A stretch of 9,356 bases of DNA from assembly GCA_937942105.1 (NCBI GenBank), contig CALDFS010000124.1, positions 1 to 9,356 of the forward strand, given 5' to 3'. Shown piece after piece: positions 6,122-9,356 of this stretch. Position 1 is the first letter of the stretch, and each line of letters starts with the position of its first letter. The notes beneath the pieces were generated by a model. The model was not told where the DNA came from. It saw only the letters and a list, made by a program, of their open reading frames with translations, and ran no database searches. Made by a program: the position numbers and the translations under genes. Source of the stretch: an uncultured Ruminococcus sp. Its GTDB lineage: Bacteria; Bacillota; Clostridia; Oscillospirales; Ruminococcaceae.

Positions 6122-6796
6122 ATGGCAAAAAATCTCCCCGCATACAGCGGAACACTCAGAAGCCACATACTCAACGTCCCGGAAAGCGTTTATAAATGCG
6201 GAGGGATTCTTATTTTCGGAAGAAGGATAAAATCCCTGGTGTTCTCTACCGACGTTGCTATAATTAAAAACATAAACGCGGACGGGGTCATTGCGGTATA
6301 TCCCTTTACCCCTCAGCCGATAATATCTCAGGCGATAATATCCGTTTCGGATGTTCCGGTGTTCGTCGGCGTGGGCGGAGGGCTTACCGGCGGAGAACGC
6401 GCGGTAAGGCTTGCCGAAAATGCCGAGAATCAGGGCGCATACGGCGTAGTCGTCAACGCGCCGATAGACCCATCCATTATAACCATGATAAAACAGCGTG
6501 TGGAGCTTCCGGTAATAGCAACTATCGTTTCGGACAGGCAGGATATCGACGCCCGCATAGCCGCCGGCGCGGATATTTTAAACGTTGCGGCATCGGTCAA
6601 AACCCCTGACCTTGTAAGGCTTATCCGTGATAAGTACCCGGATATACCCATAATAGCGACCGGCGGTCCGACCGACGAAACCATCGCCCGAACCATAGAT
6701 GCGGGAGCAAATGCAATAACCTATACCCCGCCCTCAAACGGCGAAATCTTTGCGCAGACCATGGAAAAATATCGCAAAAGATATGTTAACGATTGA
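6122..6796 (+). CDS. Uncharacterised TIM-barrel protein (often labelled hydrolase)
   Basis: A 224-residue cytoplasmic protein of a conserved clostridial family without a proven activity. Repeating beta-alpha units read as a TIM barrel of the phosphate-binding type: KSLVFSTDVAII (38-49), ADGVIAVYPFTPQP (53-66), VPVFVGVGGGLTGG (78-91), AYGVVVNAPID (106-116), LPVIATIVSD (129-138), GADILNVAA (149-157), IPIIATGGPTDE (175-186) and GANAITYTPPS (195-205). The GG after strand seven is typical of phosphate-gripping barrels (HisF, TrpC, ribulose-phosphate 3-epimerase type). The strand-eight GS motif is replaced by TYTPPSN. ATG 6122 is chosen because AGAAAGGA lies at 6108-6115; an in-frame TTG at 6083 lacks a ribosome binding site. 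rsmD follows after 43 bases. Public annotations of such proteins as hydrolase are, as far as I know, not backed by experiment. Confidence 0.85.
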   Translation: MAKNLPAYSGTLRSHILNVPESVYKCGGILIFGRRIKSLVFSTDVAIIKNINADGVIAVYPFTPQPIISQAIISVSDVPVFVGVGGGLTGGERAVRLAENAENQGAYGVVVNAPIDPSIITMIKQRVELPVIATIVSDRQDIDARIAAGADILNVAASVKTPDLVRLIRDKYPDIPIIATGGPTDETIARTIDAGANAITYTPPSNGEIFAQTMEKYRKRYVND

Positions 6797-6839
6797 ATCA
6801 CATAAAATAGTCTTTCGCGAAAGGCGTGATATATAAAAT

Positions 6840-7394
6840 ATGAGAGTAATAACAGGCACTTTAAGGGGCAAACGGCTTTTGACTCTTGAAGGCGAAAGCG
6901 TTCGCCCTACCACCGATAAAACCAAAGAAGCAATTTTTTCGATAATACAGTTCGACCTTCCGAACGCCGAGGTTTTAGACCTGTTCGCAGGAAGCGGTCA
7001 GCTTGGAATAGAGGCTTTGAGCAGAGGAGCAAGGCACTGCGTATTCGTTGATAAATCCAAGGAATCCATAGGCATCATCAAGCAGAATATCGCAGACTGC
7101 AAGCTTGAAAGCAGCGCAAGGATTCTTAATTACGCCGCTGAGGATTATCTTAAAATGGCTCACAGAAGCTTTGATATCGCCATTTTGGACCCGCCCTACG
7201 GCTTGGGACTGATACCGAAGGTCCTTCCGGAGCTTGACGAGGTAATCAGCCCCGGCGGAACGGTCGTGTGCGAGCATGAAGCGGGGCTTATACTTCCCGA
7301 AAGGGTGGGAGGGCTGACGCTTCGCAGGCGATACAGCTACGGCAAGCTTGTCGCGCTGACGGTTTACGATAAGCTAAGCGTTGACGCTGATTGA
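6840..7394 (+). CDS. rsmD: 16S rRNA (guanine(966)-N(2))-methyltransferase RsmD
   Basis: A 184-residue SAM-dependent RNA methyltransferase that modifies a guanine (G966 in E. coli numbering) in the small-subunit rRNA. It starts with the typical MRVITGTLRGKRL and the conserved RPTTDKTKEAIFSI (22-35). The SAM-binding motif I is DLFAGSGQLGIEALSRGA (47-64) and the catalytic N-methylase motif is DPPY (117-120). The C-terminal RRYSYGKLVALTVY matches the family's closing strands. Length is normal. The possible ribosome binding site GAAAGG (6819-6824) is 15 bases from ATG, which is distant, and it sits in the small palindrome CTTTCGCGAAAG (6812-6823). rsmD directly before coaD is a widespread bacterial arrangement, which supports both calls. 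Confidence 0.96.
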   Translation: MRVITGTLRGKRLLTLEGESVRPTTDKTKEAIFSIIQFDLPNAEVLDLFAGSGQLGIEALSRGARHCVFVDKSKESIGIIKQNIADCKLESSARILNYAAEDYLKMAHRSFDIAILDPPYGLGLIPKVLPELDEVISPGGTVVCEHEAGLILPERVGGLTLRRRYSYGKLVALTVYDKLSVDAD

Positions 7395-7422
7395 CATTAT
7401 AGTTAAGGACGGTAAATGAGAT

Positions 7423-7911
7423 ATGAACCAAAGAATAGCGGTCTGCCCCGGCAGCTTCGACCCGGTAACGCTCGGACATCTTGACATTATGAACAGGGCC
7501 TCACAGCTTTTTGACAAGGTTATAGTATTGGTTTCGGTCAATCCCAAAAAGGTCCCCAGCTTCACGCCGGAGGAACGGGTGGAAATGATAAAAAAGGTAA
7601 CCGGACATTTAAGCAATATCGAGGTTGAAACTTCGGACGGCTTACTTGCGGATTTCGTCCGCCAAAGAGGGGCTACGGCTATAGTAAAGGGATTGCGGGC
7701 CGTCACCGACTTTGAGTATGAATTCCAGATGGCACTTGCAAACAAAAAGCTCTGCCCCGAGGCTGAAACGGTATTTTTGGTCACACGCTCGGAGAATATG
7801 TATTTAAGCTCAAGCGTGGTAAAGCAGATAGCCTCCTTCGGCGGAAACATAAGCGATTTCGTGCCGCCGGAAATCAGGGACTTTATAGCTGAAAGACTGC
7901 TTAACAGCTGA
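7423..7911 (+). CDS. coaD: Pantetheine-phosphate adenylyltransferase (CoaD)
   Basis: A 162-residue enzyme of coenzyme A synthesis that joins ATP and 4'-phosphopantetheine to give dephospho-CoA and pyrophosphate in the cytoplasm. The nucleotidyltransferase motif is GSFDPVTLGHLD (10-21), with His19 in the (T/H)xGH position. The second signature is KGLRAVTDFEYEFQMALAN (89-107), with Arg92, and the late motif is YLSSSVVKQIASFGG (127-141), corresponding to the ISSTxx-like ATP-binding loop. Length is normal. A ribosome binding site AAGGA is at 7405-7409, a little far (13 bases). An ATG at 7415 is in another frame. It is the third gene of the barrel protein/rsmD/coaD unit. Confidence 0.97.
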   Translation: MNQRIAVCPGSFDPVTLGHLDIMNRASQLFDKVIVLVSVNPKKVPSFTPEERVEMIKKVTGHLSNIEVETSDGLLADFVRQRGATAIVKGLRAVTDFEYEFQMALANKKLCPEAETVFLVTRSENMYLSSSVVKQIASFGGNISDFVPPEIRDFIAERLLNS

Positions 7912-7955
7912 TGTGAGATATCATAAAACAAAAACAATATAAGGAGCAAAATAAA

Positions 7956-8429
7956 ATGACTATTGATGAAATTCTTGAAATGATGGACGAGCTTTTGGAC
8001 AAGGCTACAAGCGTTCCCTTTACCAATAAGAAAAGCCTTGTAGATGTAGACCAGCTGCGCGAGTATATCGACAATATCCGCTATAACCTTCCCACAGAAA
8101 TAAGAAAGGCAAAGGAAATGGTTGCGGACCGCTCGAATATAATTGAAGAAGCAAAAGCCGAAGCAGAAGAAATAATTAAAAAGGCTGAGGAACGCGCAAA
8201 GGTGCTTGTCTCCAAGGAGGAGATAATTAAGCAGGCACAGGCGGCAGCTGACGAAATCTCACAGCAGGCGCGCATGATGGACGCTAACATAAAAAAAGCC
8301 ATGATAGAGCGGATGGAAAGCATTCTTTCCGAATCCGAAAAATCCGTTACAAAAGCCCTCGGCGAAATCAAGCATATGCACGATACCATCAAGGAAGCCG
8401 CCAAGAAGGCTGACGGCAATAATAAATAA
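7956..8429 (+). CDS. Coiled-coil protein of the coaD neighbourhood (ATP-synthase-b-like)
   Basis: A 157-residue, highly charged protein with no signal peptide or membrane segment. The N-terminal part (1-45) has a short conserved-looking piece, ELLDKATSVPFTNKKSLVDVDQLREYIDNIRYNLP. Residues about 46-150 are almost continuous helix with Ala/Glu/Lys heptads (EEAKAEAEEIIKKAEERA), a strong coiled coil like the stalk of F-type ATP synthase subunit b or V-type subunit H. Automatic labels such as ATPase probably come only from this likeness. Similar proteins often follow coaD in Clostridia, from general recollection. It may be a scaffold or a division-related coiled coil, but function is unknown. AAGGAG at 7941-7946, nine bases before ATG, is a strong ribosome binding site. 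Confidence 0.85.
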   Translation: MTIDEILEMMDELLDKATSVPFTNKKSLVDVDQLREYIDNIRYNLPTEIRKAKEMVADRSNIIEEAKAEAEEIIKKAEERAKVLVSKEEIIKQAQAAADEISQQARMMDANIKKAMIERMESILSESEKSVTKALGEIKHMHDTIKEAAKKADGNNK

Positions 8430-8435
8430 AATATC

Positions 8436-8494
8436 AGGCTTGTTGTTTTTCTCCGGAGAGCGAGCGTTTTCCACAAGAATACACACGCCTTTTT
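8436..8494 (+). terminator. Weak terminator candidate after the coiled-coil gene
   Basis: AGGC (8436-8439) pairs with GCCT (8487-8490), extended by TGT with ACA after one mismatch, and TTTTT (8490-8494) follows. The long loop includes the palindrome CTCCGGAG (8451-8458), which could fold as an inner stem. The base stem is short, so this is only a candidate end for the upstream operon. Confidence 0.27.
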
Positions 8495-8518
8495 GACTAA
8501 ATTCGTCTTATAAGCCGA

Positions 8519-8547
8519 TTGACGACAGGCGGGTAAGATAATATAAT
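8519..8547 (+). promoter_or_regulatory. Near-consensus sigma-A promoter of the aspartate kinase gene
   Basis: TTGACG (8519-8524), 17-base spacer, TATAAT (8542-8547): eleven of twelve consensus bases. Transcription should begin near 8554, giving a leader of about 97 bases before GTG 8651. It is the only good promoter I see in the 221-base gap. It shows that the aspartate kinase gene is its own unit rather than part of the coaD operon. Confidence 0.82.
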
Positions 8548-8559
8548 GTAATGTAAAGC

Positions 8560-8609
8560 GCTGCAAAAAGCCCGAGTGGGATAATGCCGCAAAGGGCTTT
8601 TCACGCAGC
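8560..8609 (+). promoter_or_regulatory. Terminator-like hairpin at the start of the aspartate kinase leader
   Basis: GCTGC (8560-8564) pairs with GCAGC (8605-8609), and AAAAGCCC (8566-8573) pairs with GGGCTTTT (8594-8601). The loop is 20 bases. A second GCAGC at 8608-8612 allows a shifted pairing. The inner stem has the A-rich/GCCC...GGGC/T-run form of an intrinsic terminator, but it lies just after the promoter, so it may act as an attenuator or as a protective 5' stem. The leader is too short for a classical lysine riboswitch, and no T-box core was seen. Confidence 0.55.
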
Positions 8610-8650
8610 AGCAAAAGCATCAAATACATCATAAGATTAGGAGAATTTTT

Positions 8651-9356
8651 GTGTCTACAAAAGTCGTTAAGTTCGGCGGAAGCTCACTTGCGGACGCCAA
8701 TCAGTTTATAAAGGTTGCAAACATCATCAAAGCCGACCCTGACAGAAAGTATGTCATTCCATCCGCCCCCGGAAAGCGCAATTCCAAGGATACCAAGGTA
8801 ACCGATATGCTTTATTCCTGCTACGATCTGGCAGTGAGCGGCGGAGATTTTCTGACGATGTTCGAGCAGATAAAGAAAAGATATGTCGATATAATAAACG
8901 ATTTGAAGCTTGACCTTTCGCTCGACAGCGAATTTGAAACCATCAAGCACAGCTTTATGTCAAGAGCGGGCAGAGATTATGCCGCATCACGCGGGGAATA
9001 CTTAAACGGCAAAATACTTGCAAAATACTTGGACTTTGCCTTTGTCGACGCCGCAGAGGTCATATTCTTCAACGACGATTCAAGGCTCAATTTAGATGAA
9101 ACCTGCCGCGCGGTCAAGGCAAGGCTTGAAAAGGTTGGAAACGCGGTAATCCCCGGATTCTATGGCTCTATGCCGAACGACACCGTTAAAACCTTCTCTC
9201 GCGGGGGGTCGGACATTACCGGCTCTATAGTCGCGGCGGCGGTGAATGCGGATATATACGAAAACTGGACGGATGTTTCGGGCTTTATGGTAGCCGACCC
9301 TAGGATTGTGGAAAATCCGGCTGTGATAAGGACGGTTTCATACCGCGAGCTGCGCG
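8651..9356 (+). CDS. Aspartate kinase, N-terminal 235 residues (cut by window end)
   Basis: The enzyme phosphorylates L-aspartate with ATP, the first step towards lysine, threonine, methionine and diaminopimelate/dipicolinate. The start is GTG 8651, supported by TTAGGAGA (8637-8644) six bases upstream and by KVVKFGGSS right after the start (residues 4-12). Other kinase-domain signs are VIPSAPGKR (35-43), the aspartokinase helix region RAGRDYAASRGEYLNGKILA (105-124), VIPGFYG (166-172), the RGGSD motif (184-188), WTDVSGF (206-212) and ADPRIV (215-220). VIPSAPGKR instead of the commoner VVVSAMG marks a distinct clostridial-type branch. The regulatory ACT domains lie beyond the window. A lone promoter and hairpin leader precede it. 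Which isoenzyme this is (lysC, dapG or thrA-like) cannot be told, so no symbol is given. Confidence 0.95.
   Translation, partial: MSTKVVKFGGSSLADANQFIKVANIIKADPDRKYVIPSAPGKRNSKDTKVTDMLYSCYDLAVSGGDFLTMFEQIKKRYVDIINDLKLDLSLDSEFETIKHSFMSRAGRDYAASRGEYLNGKILAKYLDFAFVDAAEVIFFNDDSRLNLDETCRAVKARLEKVGNAVIPGFYGSMPNDTVKTFSRGGSDITGSIVAAAVNADIYENWTDVSGFMVADPRIVENPAVIRTVSYRELR

Noticed and set aside
6812..6823. Palindrome CTTTCGCGAAAG before rsmD as an operator
   Set aside because: It is a single 12-base palindrome with no second copy in the window. It can only fold as a 4-bp stem, so chance cannot be excluded.
7374..7949. Minus-strand open frame of 191 codons over coaD
   Set aside because: Shadow of coaD, which carries full family motifs on the + strand.
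8081..8632. Minus-strand open frame of 183 codons over the coiled-coil gene and its downstream gap
   Set aside because: Antisense of Ala/Glu/Lys heptads yields Ser/Phe/Leu-rich sequence that mimics membrane segments. The + gene has a strong ribosome binding site.
8430..8650. Lysine riboswitch or T-box upstream of aspartate kinase
   Set aside because: The part downstream of the promoter is only about 97 bases, and no T-box core (GGTGG-type) or lysine riboswitch core was found by eye.

Overview
The window looks like chromosomal DNA of a spore-forming, Gram-positive anaerobe of the class Clostridia, probably of the Oscillospirales/Ruminococcus type. This is inferred from three things. The spore genes spoVAD and spoVAE are present. 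There is a GH94 phosphorylase tail typical of plant-glycan fermenters. The set hydrolase-like barrel protein, rsmD, coaD and coiled-coil protein, together with the style of the aspartate kinase, is what I associate with that group. No mobile element, CRISPR array, tRNA or rRNA was seen. No intergenic gap exceeds 300 bases; the longest is about 221 bases, upstream of the aspartate kinase gene.

Layout. (1) 1-434: C-terminal end of a GH94 glycoside phosphorylase, closed by a strong hairpin. (2) 506-1132: a 64-residue two-helix membrane protein and a cytidine/blasticidin-S-type deaminase, both on +. (3) 1133-1190: a 24-bp perfect stem that serves as a bidirectional terminator between convergent units. 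(4) 1183-2584, minus strand: spoVAD then spoVAE, translationally linked, with no spoVAC next to them. (5) 2585-2759: divergent intergenic region with a clear sigma-A promoter towards + and a tentative sigma-G-like promoter towards spoVAD. (6) 2760-6006: an uncharacterised lipoprotein, a cyclophilin-type peptidyl-prolyl isomerase and uvrC, tightly packed. (7) 6040-8429: a sigma-A promoter followed by an uncharacterised TIM-barrel protein, rsmD, coaD and a coiled-coil protein, probably one operon. (8) 8519-9356: a near-consensus promoter, a leader with a terminator-like hairpin right at its 5' end, and the first 235 codons of an aspartate kinase that starts at GTG.

How the genes relate. The spoVA pair belongs to dipicolinic acid movement across the inner spore membrane and would be expressed in the forespore. 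The other units are housekeeping: proline isomerisation, nucleotide excision repair, 16S rRNA methylation, CoA synthesis and entry into aspartate-family amino acid synthesis. Most of the window is therefore ordinary core genome. The points worth a second look are the spoVAD-spoVAE pair without spoVAC, the deaminase that resembles blasticidin-S deaminase more than classical cytidine deaminase, the short hairpin leader of the aspartate kinase gene, and three conserved-looking proteins without a known function (lipoprotein, TIM barrel, coiled coil). I found no convincing evidence of a wholly new multi-gene system.
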